Notes: a model not told the origin generated them from the sequence alone. 64,000 nucleotides of DNA from Talpa occidentalis (GCF_014898055.3 NW_023602073.1:24165784-24229783), one strand, 5' to 3'; shown: positions 47,421 to 59,824, counted from the first letter of the stretch. Program-made: numbers and translations.

Positions 47421-48559
47421 AGGCAACTACGGAGTCAAAAGATTACATTTATAAATGCTATTTAAATATTACTTTTGTTAATAGGACCAGTGATTAATAA
47501 AAAGTCCACAATAAAAACTAATTACATACTGCCCCATTCATTGTTAAAAACTAAGCTTTGCAAGCTGGATGGTGGATATGGATAAGGCAGGAAGGGACAC
47601 TGCCAGTGTGTTCATTAGCCAACATTAACATAGTCACCAGCTGTTACTATGAGTAACAGGACACTTTGGTGAGTATCACAGCTTCGTCCATTGAAAAGAC
47701 CAGGGCGTCCACCGATGACAAACTCATTCTCACAAGAGAGGCGACACAGGGGTCAGCCCAAGCTTAAGGACTGTCCCTGCTGAGCCTGTGACCTGCAGCC
47801 AGATCACAGCTAAACTCTCCAAGGCTTGACACCTCATCAGTAAAGCGCATAGAAGCAACCCCATCGTGCAGCCAATTGCAAAGAGAATAAAATGATATGG
47901 GCAAAGAAAGCCCCTTGCCAAGCCCCATCCAGGACAGGGCCAGCCTGTGGGGGTGTTGGTTTCAGTCCCACTCCTGAGCTCACCTGTCTTGTGACCTGGG
48001 ACAAAGCAGGTGACCATCCTGAATCTCTATTTCCTCCTGTCCATGTCGGCACAGTAATCTGGTGCTTTCCAGGGCACTCCAGGATAGTGGGGTGTGAGGG
48101 CACACTCTGTAAGGCAGTGCAGAAACATGACAGCTTGTTATTATTTTTTGAGCCATTTGTAGATGTCCTGCATGCACATCGTTTGAAAGGGTTTCATATT
48201 GGAAATTGTTCCCCTGCAGCCTTCCTATGAAATAAGACAGTTGTATCTCACATGACAACATCCCCAGTGCTGCTAAGTGGCACCACATGAGAAAGGCTGG
48301 TTCACTGCACAGGTTCTCAAAACCAGTGGAAACCGGGGTTAACCTGAAGATTCTGTAAATCTGTCCAGGAGGCAGGATTAGCATCTTCGGAATTTGTCTC
48401 ACTGATCAACGAAAAGCCTGGACAACATTCTCTTGGGGTGGGGGGAGGGAGTTGAGAAATTAGGTGAAAGGAAGAAACTGGATGAAGCACTTTCTCTCTG
48501 ATAATAGAACGATTCAATAAGTGCAACCTTGTGCCCAAAGGGAAGGTACAAAAGTTTAA
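47421..48559. other. Intergenic, weak MIR-like text
   Basis: 47740-48060 contains pieces resembling MIR (TTGTGACCTGGGACAAAGCA). No gene was recognised. Confidence 0.35.
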
Positions 48560-48950
48560 AAGTGTGCAGAAGCAGTGGAATACTACTCAGCTATAAAAAA
48601 GATGAACTCTTGCCACTGGCAACAACATTGGGATGATGCTCAGTGAAACAAGTCAGAAAGAGAAAGACAAATACCAGATGATTTCACTCATATTAGGAAT
48701 ATAGAAAGGAAAAAAAAAGGAATTGACAAAACTGAACCAAAACAAACCCTAAAAATGTGACAGCTCAAGAGGGAGGGAGGTTAGGGAGGAACAGAGGGTA
48801 GGGGCAGTGGTCTAGGTTACAGGACTATGGGTGCTTTGATGGTGAGGTGGAGTGGCAACATATATCTGAGGGGTACAAACCTATTGCTCCAAATCATATT
48901 CAGTGTTGTCAACTTCAATAAGGGGAAACAAAGATTTATTGGATAAATTT
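48560..48950 (+). mobile_element. Old L1 3' end
   Basis: ORF2 end and 3'UTR (TGGAATACTACTCAGCTATAA...AAACAAGTCAGAAAGAG...CAGTGTTGTCAACTTCAATA) without interruption. It is the same lineage as the split outer L1 at 34460-36483. Confidence 0.82.
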
Positions 48951-49052
48951 GACATGTAATATATAAACAGGAGGTACACGCTGTTTTTGAGGTACTATGG
49001 TATTGTGATATTATTGTCACAGCGGCAAAGTCACATGTAAAAAAGAGTATAA

Positions 49053-49325
49053 GGGCCTCCCTGGTGGCACAAGGAGTTAAGCACAGCACTGTGAAGCTAT
49101 CCGCAGCCACTGGAGCATGAGTTCAATCCCCGGCCAGGGAGGTGACCCACATGGCCCGGCAGACCTCTCCTGACTCACCTGCTGCTCCCCTCAGCAGTGT
49201 ATTTCAGCAGATCTGCCTGTTCTGCTCCCCACTCTGTCTCTGGTGAATCTTCTCACCCCCTGGCACCTCTGGCCTGTACCCCAGTTCTTGTATGCATAAA
49301 TAAATAAATCTTTAAAAAAAATAAA
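49053..49325 (+). mobile_element. tRNA-derived SINE, type A
   Basis: It is full length. AAAAGAGTATAA flanks it on the left and a diverged copy (AAAAGAGTGTAA) on the right. Confidence 0.93.
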
Positions 49326-50459
49326 AGAGTGTAAAAGTATTCCTCTTATTTATATTGGTTTGTTGAGTTTGCATCTGAAAATCTTCCTCTCAGGACGTAC
49401 AGAGATCAGGAATCTTTCTCTTATAAATTGACACCCTGAGCAGAAGAGCCGGGCAGTGGGAGTGGTCACCTTAAAGCCCTGGAGTGATGACAACGGTCTC
49501 CCCGGCAGAGACCACAATGTCCAATGAAGTTGGCTACTCAAACCAGTCGCTGTGGTCTCCAACCCCTAACTGCGCAGCCAGATTCCAGGATGGAAGGGAC
49601 CGTGGCAATGTCCCAGGTTCCCAGGGAGGTAAAACAGCCTGTGGGTGTCTCAGCATCACTGAACAGGTGCTTGGGGGGTGGGGGGTGAAGCCAGATTTTG
49701 GACACAGGAAGTCATCTCCCCTAACTCTTCCGCAGCAATTCAGCCAGGAGGACCCAGGCCATGACCCGAGCAGGGGATGAGAGGTGAGCGCCACCTTGTG
49801 GAGATGCCCACAGGCGCTGCGGCCGAGGGCCACCCACCTCTGTCCCCAGGGGTGGGATTCCCAGCTGGGAGGATGGGAGTGGCAGGTCTTTTCCCCATGC
49901 ACCCCCCACTTTCGATGCCACCCCCTTTGCTTTAGCACTGCTAACCAGCAGGAGGGCCCCCTAAAGGACAGGAACAGCTGCTGGCTTTGAGAGCCTGCCT
50001 ACAGGGGAGCTGGTGAGGGCCGCTGTGGCCAGGGTGTCGAAGCCTGTCCTCTGGGCCTTCTGCCCTCCCTGGCCAGCCTGGCCTGGGTGTGGACACATGG
50101 CTTTTCCTCTTAGCTCATCTAAGGCAAGTTTGGAATTTTCCAGTAATGTTTACCAGGCAACTCACGGAAAAACAAAAGCAAAGGAAGAAACACAGAGGTG
50201 TCTAAAGACAGCAGGACGAGGCAAAGGCGCCTCACTCGGGCATCACCCAACTCCAGGGCAGGCTGGCTCGCCGGCTTCTCAGCGCAGGTGACCTTGCGTC
50301 CTTCACCTCCAGGGCCCCCAGGGGTGCAAAGTCACGCTGAGGCAGAATGGGGCTCCCAGGGCTCCCAGGCCTGCTGAAATCGGCTGTGCATTCCAGAAAC
50401 CGCTTCCCAGACTCCGCTCGAGGATGCATTCCCAGCCTCACTGCAGTCTCCATCCTGCC
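49326..50459. other. Intergenic, nothing recognised
   Basis: GC-moderate, with short overlapping frames at 49484-49990 on both strands and no known similarity. Confidence 0.4.
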
Positions 50460-50563
50460 CCAGAGGCAGAAACTCCCCTTCCTCCCCTCTACCCTCCCCC
50501 CCTCCTCTCCCCTCCCCCCTTCTTCCTCTTCTTCCTCCCCTTCCTCCTCCTCCCTTTTCCCCT
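50460..50563 (+). repeat. Polypyrimidine (CCT/CTTC)n tract
   Basis: About 100 bp of nearly pure pyrimidine on the plus strand, capable in principle of triplex (H-DNA) formation. It produces Gly/Arg/Glu-rich and Pro/Ser-rich frames on the two strands. Confidence 0.95.
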
Positions 50564-50754
50564 ATTAGTGAACATTTGCCTTGTAGCTGAGCTTGCAAAG
50601 ATGTATTTCAGCTTCCCTGGAACAAACTCTGTCTTTTTTTTTTTTTCATTTGAGATATTTAATGATGACTCCCATTAGGAAAATACACACATCCCTAACA
50701 TATGCAGTAATTTATAAAATATGATTTATCTTAATGTTTTTACTTAGAATTTTT

Positions 50755-51062
50755 TAAATTAATTTATTTATTTTTAAATAAATTTTATTTTTATATTCCC
50801 CATACAATTGCAACCCCCTTATTTTTACCCCAAGCCCTCCTCTCCCCGCCCCCCACCCCCCATAGAGTGTCTCTGGTTCATAGTTGTTTGTTGATTTTGA
50901 TATTTTTTCTTATAGTTATTCTTTTTCCTGGTCCCTTATTTAGGTTTTCTAGATCCTGCTATGAGTGAGACCATCCGGTATTTTTCTTTTTCTTTCTGGC
51001 TTATTTCGCTGAGCATGATCCCTTCCAGCGCCATCCATGTTGCTGCAAATTGCATGTGTTTA

Positions 51063-51095
<33 letters not shown>

Positions 51096-51495
51096 ATTTA
51101 TTTATTATTTATCAACACTGGGTACAGTCAGAAGCGCGGGAGGGTGAGAGAGTTCACCAGAGCCAGAGTGGGGAGCAGAGCAGCAGAAGGACCGAAGTAC
51201 ATGCTGAGGGGAGCAGCGGGCGGCAGGAGAGTCTGCTCGCCATGTACCCTTCGCGTCCAGGGAGCAGCCGGGGATCGAACCGGCGCTGCAGAGCTGCGGG
51301 CAGCTTCGCAACCCAGCGCTCAACCGCTGCGCCACCGGGGAGGCCCGCATGTGTTTATCTTTTTTGAATGCTGAGTAATATTCCATGGTATATATGTACC
51401 ACATCTTCTTGATCCAGTCATCTTTTTTGGGCATTTGGGTTTCCAGAGCTTAGCTATTGTAAACAGTGCTGCTATAAACATAGGGGTGCAGGTGC
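50755..51495 (-). mobile_element. 5'-truncated L1, split by a SINE
   Basis: The 3'UTR (TTATATTCCCCATACAATTG) and ORF2 C-terminus lie on the minus strand, almost the same text as 30260-30700. A SINE interrupts it (51069-51346) and the L1 resumes at once. The 5' end stops near 51495. No target-site duplication was found. Confidence 0.88.
51069..51346 (-). mobile_element. tRNA-derived SINE, type B2, inside L1
   Basis: GCATGTGTTTATCTTTTT occurs immediately before the tail and again after the head. The copy has intact boxes and little divergence from the other B2 copies, so it is probably young. Confidence 0.95.
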
Positions 51496-51734
51496 CTTAC
51501 CGCGTTTCTCGTTCTCATGCTGAGATGAGAAAAGTTTAAGCGCCTCCCTTTTGCATAGAGATAAAGGGGACGAGAAAGTTTAGTCTGGGCAAACTGGACA
51601 TACTGCAAAGCAGCTGAGTTCTAAGAGTTAATATTGAAATTGTATCCACTTCATAAAAAACAGAGGACAGAGTCTGGAAGTAGAGTGCTACTCTCAATGT
51701 GAGAGTACATCAGCAGGGCCGCAGACACAGGGCC

Positions 51735-51920
51735 CTGGGCCAGCCCTGGTTTGGGATGAGGCCTGAGTCTGAATCCCAGCTCTGCTGTTCACGAGCTGTA
51801 CCTACTAGAGCAAGACTCTCCCCGTGCTCAGCCTGTGCCCACATAGATGAGACGGCGCAGAGCACAGAGGCTGAGGCACAGAGAGTCCAGTGAGGTGCCT
51901 GGCACACAGCAGGGTCCCAG
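51735..51920 (+). mobile_element. MIR SINE
   Basis: GCCTGAGTCTGAATCCCAGCTCTGCTGTTCACGAGCTGT-type core and GTGCCTGGCACACAGCAGG end. Diverged. Confidence 0.7.
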
Positions 51921-52499
51921 GGAGCAGCCCTGTGTCACTGCTGCTGTTTACTGAGCACCTACAAGCTTCCGGGCACCTGGCAGTTTCTCATTTGCATCTC
52001 AGGATGACCTAGGAAATACCCTGACACCTGTCTTGCACACCTGAAGGATGGTCTGGCTTTGAAAGAAATAAAAGGACTTTCTTGAGAGCACATTACTAAG
52101 CAGCAGGGCTGGGCCTCAAGCCCTAGTCTGTCAACTGACAAAGTCTTTTTTAAACCTTTTTTTTTTCTTTTGAGGCAGAACATGCAGAGAGAAGTACTCA
52201 AATCGGAAGCGCCCATCTCGGTGAACAGTCTTAGCAAGGCCGAGAAACAGGTTGTGACTGCCCCCAGCAACCCGGGGTCCCTCTGCAGATTCAACAGAGG
52301 CCCCCGAACAGGCTCGCCTTGCTGAGTCTCTTCCCTGACTCCTCAGAGCCTTCTTGGCTCTCCGATGTCTTTAACAGATAACATGTCTGTCTTGCTTTCC
52401 TAAGGGAGCAGGTGAGAGTCCCCTAAGCCACCATTTCCAGAAGGCCAGGTCACAGCATACCGGACGCCAGCTGGAGTGACTTCTACCTGAACCATCTCC

Positions 52500-52800
52500 A
52501 AAGGGTGCTAGGGGCTGAACTGTGTCACTTCAAATTCGTGTGCAGAAGTCCTAAGCCCCAAGACCTCAGAATGTGAGTGCACTTGGAGACAGGGCTTTCA
52601 CGGGGGGATCAGGTGAAATGAGGTCACAGTGAGAAGTGTGACTGGCGTCCTCAGAAGAGAGAGAAATTAGGACAGAAGGGAGGACATGGCTACCAGCCCA
52701 ACAGACAGGCCTCGGAAGAAACCAGAAGACACCTTGATCTCCATCTTCCAGTGCCCGGAACTGGAACTGTGAGGAATGCGTGTGAGCCCTGCCCGCGGCC
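52500..52800 (+). mobile_element. Old MLT1/MST-type (ERVL-MaLR) LTR fragment
   Basis: The text GTCCTAAGCCCCAAGACCTCAGAATGTGA...GGTCACAGTGAG...CTGGCGTCCTCAGAAGAGA follows the familiar MaLR LTR order. Ends are unclear. Confidence 0.65.
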
Positions 52801-52914
52801 CTCAGTCTTGCAGCCCTGATGGGGAGCACAGAGGGCAGCGGACCGGGTGGCTGGACCAGGTGGCTGGGCTGGGTGTTGGGGAAATGGAGCCACTGGGGTT
52901 ACCCGACTTGAGGG

Positions 52915-53330
52915 TAGCGTTTCTCAAATGTCTGGTTCCCGCAGCACCTAAGTAAAAATCACCCGGGGTCCTTGTGGAAATGGTGGGTCTCCAGGATCCC
53001 ACAAGAAGGATTAGAGCTGGGCCTCCCCGGTGGCGCAGCGGTTGAGCACTGGGTTGCGAAGCTGCCCGCAGCCTCTGCAGTGCCGCTTCGATCCCCGGCT
53101 GCTCCCCGGCCACCAGAGGAGGGTCCCACATGGCGCGCAGACCTCTCCTGCCGCCCGCTGCTCCCCTCAGCAGTGTACTTCGGTCCTTCTACCTGCTCTG
53201 CTCCCCGCTCTGGCTCTGGTGAATTCTCTCACCCTCCGCGCTTCTGACTGTACCCAGTGCTTGTATAAATAAATCTTTAAAAAAAAAAAAAGGGGGATTA
53301 GAGCAGAAAGGCGGGCTGAGGCCTGAAATC
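52915..53330. mobile_element. MER5A-like copy split by a SINE
   Basis: The left half (52915-53010) reads GTTTCTCAAATGTC...AAAAATCACCCGGGGTCC. The right half (53294-53330) reads GCTGAGGCCTGAAATCTGCA. The SINE 53020-53293 separates them with GATTAGAGC repeated on both sides. Confidence 0.65.
53020..53293 (+). mobile_element. tRNA-derived SINE, type B2
   Basis: This is the best-preserved copy. The A box TGGCGCAGCGG matches the pol III consensus exactly and the B box contains GTTCGATCC in diverged form (GCTTCGATCC). It is flanked by GATTAGAGC. Confidence 0.95.
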
Positions 53331-54899
53331 TGCACTTGGAATACGAGCTCGAGCTCGCTGACAGGACGCTCTGAGAAGGCCTCTCAGAGGGGAAGCCAGT
53401 TTACATGAAGTCCAAACCCTGTCGGGCACCTCCCTGGGGCCTATGGCCCCAGAAAAACACTCCCTGCAATATCTGGATAGACAATAAAAAATTGTCACTG
53501 TGGAAAATGGTCAGGAAATGTCCTTCAAGACACTGAAGCGCCTGAGCTCTGCTGCTGAAGACATGCTCACTCCCAAGACAGAAACCTCCAGACGGGGCTG
53601 TGGGGATGGCAGAGAACAAGGAGATGAGGCCCCAGCTCCCAGCCTGCATAGACCCAACAGCTGGGCCCTTAACTGTTAAGACAGAGCCGGGTCCCCTGGG
53701 AGACCTGCTTTGTAAAGGCATGTCTTGCTTTTAATCCACTTTTTTGGTAAATGAGCACTTTAAGTTCCTAAAATAAACCCATGTGAGCGCCACACTGATG
53801 AGAATGTCTTGGCTTTGCCAAATTGTGGGGCTGCAGATTTTGCTCACAATCAACCTCCCTACTTAGTGCAAATCCCCTCACCAGAAACCCGGTCGCAAGA
53901 CGTTCTCTCTTCTACAAGTTCCTCCATTATGTCCCAATTTAAGTGTCTGCATTGTCTGTGTCCAGGGAATTTGCATTTCAAGTCTAATCTTTAACTGTGG
54001 AAGAAAAGCACCTGAAGCAGTATTTTCAAACAAAAGGATCCCTCGCTGCCCTCTCAAAGACAACATGATTAGAAACTTTGCCCTGGATAAAAACCATTTC
54101 CAGAAAGTGCGCAACAGTGAAAGGTTAAGCAATGTGCCAGACACTGAGAAGTGGGTGAGAGGCGGGTATTTCCCTCTATAGCACTATCAGCCATGGTGGG
54201 GCCTACAGGCTGCACCCCTAAATGTTGCTCACAACCCCTTTCTCCCTTTACTCCAGAAGCTAAAAATCCAAAATTTGCCATTTCTCAGCCTCTCTCAGGC
54301 TGAGAGGGTAAGGATGGGTTGGTGCTTGTGCTATAGATCTAGTTGATGAGATGTAGGTGGGTAGAGAGGCTTCCCCTTGCAAATAAAAGGCGAGACCCAT
54401 TTTCTTTTCTCCTGTATCCTTCCCACTTCTTCCTGCCTGGAATGCAATTGTGTCAGCTGGAAAAACAGCAGCTATCTTGTAAACATGAAGTCAAAAGTCT
54501 GGCAAGGAAATCCAGTGAGCTGAGGCCAGGGAAAGAGAACACAGAATGCCACTTGGGCCCGGAGGCCCCTCTCGGCACCCGCCCAAGTTCAGACCTGCCC
54601 ACCTACAGGCTACTTTTGTGGGCAGGGAAGCTTCCTCTGTTTTCGCCATCCTTGGGAGGGCTTCTGCTATTTGTAGTCATGCACTTTCCTAGCCAGTAAC
54701 CACTATTGATATTTTTACATTCTGTGTCTCGCTTTCACTCTGGGCACTGACATGCTAGATCTTGGAGGGTGTGATGACCGCAGATGTCCCCTTCCACAGG
54801 CTTATATGCAGGTTCCTGCACAGTGATGCAACAGCCCTGACAGGGGTGGGGACATACTTTGTGGATCTGCTCAACTGACTTCTTGGATGAGCCAAGGAC
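53331..54899. other. Intergenic, nothing recognised
   Basis: No gene or named repeat. Confidence 0.4.
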
Positions 54900-55110
54900 C
54901 AGAGCTAAGGTGGCATAATAAGCACTTACTGCCTGCCACACAGTTTTAAGTGCTGTGCAGGTATAAGCCCACTTCATTTCCATCACACCTCCTAAGAGAT
55001 TTTATCACTAATCCCAGTTTACAGAGGAGGAGGCCAAAACACAGAGTTTAAGCAACTTTTCTAAAGTCACACAGCCAGTGAGAGGCAGAGCCAGGCCAGG
55101 CCCAGGCTGC
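54900..55110 (-). mobile_element. MIR SINE
   Basis: Reversed MIR with CCCAGTTTACAGAGGAGGAGG, AAAGTCACACAGCCAGTGAG and GCAGAGCCAGG. Clear but old. Confidence 0.82.
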
Positions 55111-55431
55111 CTACTCCATGTGATGCCCTCTGGGAACCAGAGTCAAGACGTATTTCCCTACCTACCAGGCAGCTCTCGCCATGATTGAGCTTTTGGGGTA
55201 TGATTTGCAAGCCTCAGGCTTCAATTTCTGACCACCGGTGGTGTTCTGCCCCTGCCCTCAGGCAGCTGGACTTGCTCCCTAGGGAGAATGCTGCCCCCTC
55301 AGACTGTGGGGGTGAGTTGGCTGGAAGTGGGCAAATACCTGCTAACAGGCTCCCAGGTCCACCTGATTTAGGTTTCTTGCCAAAGGCTTGTCTGCCAATC
55401 TCCAAATGTGTCTTGTACAAACTTACTTAGG

Positions 55432-55705
55432 TTTTTTTTTTTTTTTAAGATTTATTTATTTATTTATACAAGAAACAGGGTACAGACCAGATGTGCGGGA
55501 GGGTGAGAGGATTCAACGGAGACAGAGCGGGGAACAAAATAGGCAGACTGACAAAATACACTGCTGAGGGAAGCAGTGGGCGAGACAGGAAAGGTCTGCC
55601 ATGCCATGTGGGACCCTCGCCGGCCAGCTGGGATCACCGGCGCTGCAGAGGCTGTGGACAGCTTCACAGCACGGCGCTCAACCGCCTGCGCCACCAGGGG
55701 AGCCC
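55432..55705 (-). mobile_element. tRNA-derived SINE, type B1
   Basis: TACTTAGGT flanks both ends. The tail has a 12-T run on the plus strand. Confidence 0.93.
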
Positions 55706-55737
55706 TACTTAGGTATTTTTTAATAAATAAATAGATA

Positions 55738-55764
55738 TGCACACACACACACACACACACACAC

Positions 55765-55855
<91 letters not shown>

Positions 55856-55858
55856 TAC
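55738..55858 (+). repeat. Compound (CA)n(CT)n(TA)n(CA)n microsatellite
   Basis: Four pure dinucleotide blocks over about 120 bp, 30 bp after a SINE head. It creates the Ile/Tyr and Arg/Glu alternating frames here. Confidence 0.98.
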
Positions 55859-57556
55859 ATGAGCCAGGATTGGAGGAGGAGAGCATAGCATGGTCACTCT
55901 TCTGGCACCTTTTGTCCATAGCCCTCATGTGGCCGTGGCTGCCCATGTTTGAATGCTTTATCTCTTTGCCCCACTGGAATTTTATTTACAGTTGCAAAGC
56001 TCTAGGCCTTTAAATTGGACTTTCACACGTATTTTATCTGCAAGGAAAATAACATCAATTCCCTGCTTGCTTAATACGCAGTTCTTATAATACCTAACTG
56101 TATCCCTTTAGTTACCAGGTTAATACCGTCTATGACAACTCTCCCAACCTAGGGAATAACAGCAAGTTTCACCAAGTTGACATGAAAACGAGAGAAATTC
56201 ATTTTTGCTTCATTCTAACATCTTCAGCTGGAAATGGAGACTGTCAAATAATTCCAGTCAGCTGTGGCGTCCTCCCTTTTTGAAGAGAACTAAATATGTC
56301 TGCTTAGTTAGATTCATTGTTTTATAAAATCACATCTATTTTCTCTGACTATTGTTGATGCGAAGCGTCAATAGAGCAGCACGCTGCCTGCTGGGCTGGA
56401 AATACACCCAGAAAGCCAGTCCTCGCCTTCATCTGGGCTCAAGTGTTCCGTGCTGGCCGCAGCCCGCCTGACACGTGTCTGTTCGCAGTTCCATTGTGCC
56501 CTGCTGGGCGGGCTGCTTGCAGCAGAGCTGCCTCATCGGGGCCCAGTGTTTCCTAACATACCCAACATGCAGCTTTCCTCAGGCCCTGGTACCTGCTAGG
56601 ACACTTTCAGGCGCAGGGGACAGAAGCCCACCCTCAGCGGATGCACGGCAGGGGAAACGGATCATCTCCTGGGCCGAGAGGTCAGGAGGAGACAGGGTTT
56701 GGGATTCCGGAATTTAAGGGGGTCATTAAGGACTCGGGTCACCAAGCCCCATGGCTCACTAGGTGGCTGAAACAGCGACATCCAGACACAACTACTTTAC
56801 AGGAGGAAGCAAGGGGGCTGTCTCTTCCCTGTGTCTCTTGTTAGGAGTGAAGAAAGCCTTCATGGAAGCCCACCGGGGCTCTTGGGTCTTACTGGAAACA
56901 GGTACATCTCACCTTTAAATCAGTCACCAGCAAGGTCTCGAGGCCTATGACTGGCTCAGACCTGTCAGGACCTCAGGGTGATGATGGAGCCAGGCCTAAA
57001 CTCGTGGCTGTCGGGGAGAAAAAGGTCATCTGCACAAAACGAAGGCTCTTAGGGAACACCAGCAGAAGCTGGGCTGGCTACCGTGAACATTTTTTCTCGA
57101 CCTGAGTAAGGGTCAAACTTCTGTGTGAAAAAAAAAAAAAAAAGAAAGATTCTAAGTGGGTGTGGACTCTACTATATTTATTATAATGTTCTTCTGTGTG
57201 TGTATAGTTCTTCTAGAGCTATAAGACTAAAACGAATGTATGAATTAATACTCTTGAAAAACTAATGAAAGTTAATTGTCAAGATTAATAACATTGTTTA
57301 CTGAAACCAGTACCCACTCCCAGCATGAAGTAGGTGCTGTGACAGAGAACCCAGCTCTCTAGCCACACTTCCTTCATTCACACCGTTGTGCTCGTTCATC
57401 CTTGAAACTGTGATGTGCACAGCTTACAGTCGGCGTGAAGAAGTCTGCTTCCTTCCCCTTAGCATGTAACATGAGTAGTATCACTTCTCAACACACTGGT
57501 TTAGATCAGTGTATACCTGACATCTGACCTGTGACCAGATAGTGTGGGAAGTGAAC
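55859..57556. other. Intergenic, nothing recognised
   Basis: Mixed composition, GC-richer at 56380-56720. No gene recognised. An A-run is at 57128-57143. Confidence 0.4.
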
Positions 57557-57637
57557 TGTTATTGGTGAAGACAGGAGAAAGGGTGACAAGAGGAAGGAAA
57601 TTCTCAGGAGAGAAGAGAGAGAGAATTAGGTGTTGTG
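57557..57637 (+). repeat. Local duplication, copy 1
   Basis: TTATTGGTGAAGACAGG...AATTAGGTGTTGT recurs at 58726-58804, about 90% alike. Confidence 0.85.
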
Positions 57638-57819
57638 ATCAGATCATGTGTGGAAAGTGCAATGAAGCATTTTCACCAAGGCGCTAAGGATAGCCTCATA
57701 TTGCCTCAGTTTACCCCCTAGTATGACACAGGTTACCATTTCCTACCTGTGCCACAGTGTGAAAAAGCAAGGCAGCTCTGCTCTAGAGAATTCTTGCTCA
57801 TGAGCCACTGGGGAAAAGA

Positions 57820-58040
57820 TGTCCCTAAAACTAAAAACTACCCAAATGTTAACTGAGAAATAAATTGTGGCATATTCATATAATGCAATATTACACAGCA
57901 GTGAGAAGTGGCAAACCTCAGCCACACCCCCCAAATATGGGTGAATTTCACAGACATAATACTGAGTAGAAAAGTGAGTCACAAATAGCAATGCACAATA
58001 TAACACACCTTCACTAACACAAAGCAGGGCCACAGCCACC
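57820..58040 (+). mobile_element. Ancient L1 ORF2 fragment
   Basis: CCAAATGTTAACTGAG...TGGCATATTCATATAATGCAATATTA...GAGTAGAAAAGTGAG follows L1 order near the ORF2 end. Diverged. Confidence 0.65.
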
Positions 58041-58424
58041 CTTCCTGTGCCAACTGCACCTTAGACAATGAGACCATTGGTGAAGGCAAGTCTCCCTTAC
58101 AGACACTCTCTAGCAAAAAAAAAAAAATAAATAAAATAAAATTATTTAAAAAATTTAAAAGTCACTTGGCAACCTCTCATGACATAATCTAGGCAATGAT
58201 CATGAATAATCAGGCAATCTGTGGTCCCCATTTGAGGTACACAGCACCATCTGTGACACATCCTTGACAAAAAAAAAAAATCAAACCCAAGCCCTAACCA
58301 CCAGCAATCCAGAGGACAGAGACACATGCTGAGAGACAACGCAGGAACGCAACTAGCAAGACCCAGGTCCTACAAGACAAATGATCTGGTTTCTTCAACA
58401 AATGTATTTCAAAAGTATGGGGGC

Positions 58425-58672
58425 ATCCCTGGTGGTCCAGGGGTTAACCCTCAGTGCTATCATCTCTATGGCCTGAGTTCAAGCCCTGGCTAGGGAGGTG
58501 ACCCACATGCCTCAGCAGACCTCTCCTGTCTCGCCCGCTGCTCCCCTCAGCAGTGTATTTCAGTCACTCTGCCTGTTCTGTTCCCCGCTCTTTCTCTGGT
58601 GAATCCTCTCACCCCCCCACACCTCTGGCCTGCACCCCAGTTCTTCTACACACACACCACACACACACAAAG
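58425..58672 (+). mobile_element. tRNA-derived SINE with (CA)n replacing its tail
   Basis: The head GGGGCATCCCTGGTGGTCCAGGGG and the body are clear. After CCAGTTCTTCTA the usual GCATAAATAAATAAATC is replaced by ACACACACACC(CA)n. Confidence 0.9.
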
Positions 58673-58725
58673 TATAGGGGTGGGAAGGAATGGGTAGAAA
58701 CTAGAATTAGAAGACTTGAGAGACC

Positions 58726-58804
58726 TATTATTGGTGAAAACAGGAGAAAGGGTGACAAGAGGAAGGAAACTTTCAGGAGAGGAGAGAGAGAATTAGGTGT
58801 TGTA
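58726..58804 (+). repeat. Local duplication, copy 2
   Basis: Partner of 57557-57637, same orientation, 1.17 kb downstream. Confidence 0.85.
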
Positions 58805-59395
58805 AACTGAAGTTAAAATGCAATGATTTAAGCTTCTTTGGATCCAACTTAAGCAAACTGTGAAAAAAAAAATGAGGCGATCAGTAAAATTTGAATTCTG
58901 GCTGGGCATTTGAACACATTAAGTAACTACTGTTCATTTTTTAGGTGTGATATTAATGACGGCTATTTTTTTAAGAGTTTTCCTATTTTAGAGAATCATA
59001 CCCACATATTTATAGATAAAATGGTGGGATATCTGAGATGTGTTTCAAAATAATCCAGAGAGACACATAGATGAAAAATGATCACACGTGAGTTGGGAAC
59101 CGCTCAACTGGTGCTGCATACATGAGGACTTCTTACTTGTATTGCTGTTCTTCATTTTATAAAAATATTATGAAACTGGGAATGCCAAAATTTATCTTCT
59201 AAATATTTTTATCTGTAGAAGAATTAATATATATATTCCACTCAGTCAACACACTGAGCCCAAACCTATAGCAGTGGCGAGGATGAAACAAGTCACCCTC
59301 TTTGGGCTCTGCTCCTAATCCTGGCCAGCGATGCACTGGCTCTGCAGGGAGAGGTGCTGTCAGCACCCACAAAACAGCCCAATGCATTTTTTGTG

Positions 59396-59548
59396 TCATC
59401 TCAGCCATGGGTGACGATGCCATGAGCTACAATCAGCGACACGGTGCTTCAATCTTAGATTCCCAGTTTGTTTGCCCTTTAGCCTCTCAATGGGCTTTAA
59501 CTGAGCAACTGCTATGGGCCAAGCACAGCAGGGCAAGTGCGTGTGTGT
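59396..59548 (+). repeat. Local duplication, copy 1
   Basis: TCATCTCAGCCATG...CACGGTGCTTCA...CCTTTAGCCTCTC...GGCCAAGCA recurs at 60558-60690 with several indels. The 3' half also looks MIR-like. Confidence 0.8.
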
Positions 59549-59824
59549 GCACTAACTTTACTCACATGACGCCTACCACGGGTCACTGTAGGACAGAAAG
59601 TCAGGTTAGATGAGAGAATTTCACAAGGGCGCTAAAACCTTCTGTGGTGTCAGGATTTGTGCATAATGTCAGCCCAAACCGCCTGCTCGTGGATCGCTAA
59701 TCACGTCATCAGAGGTGATCTGTTTAGCTTAACAATTATTGTTCTTACAGAGAAAGTCAACATACTATACACATTTAAAAAGTGTTTTTCGTTTTCAGCT
59801 TTCAGATTACATTTAAAACATTCT

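Noticed and set aside
53020..53110. tRNA genes at SINE heads
   Set aside because: A and B boxes are present, but no cloverleaf is intact and all copies continue into the SINE body and tail.
55738..55858. Apparent protein with alternating Ile/Tyr and Arg/Glu runs
   Set aside because: Translation of pure dinucleotide repeats.
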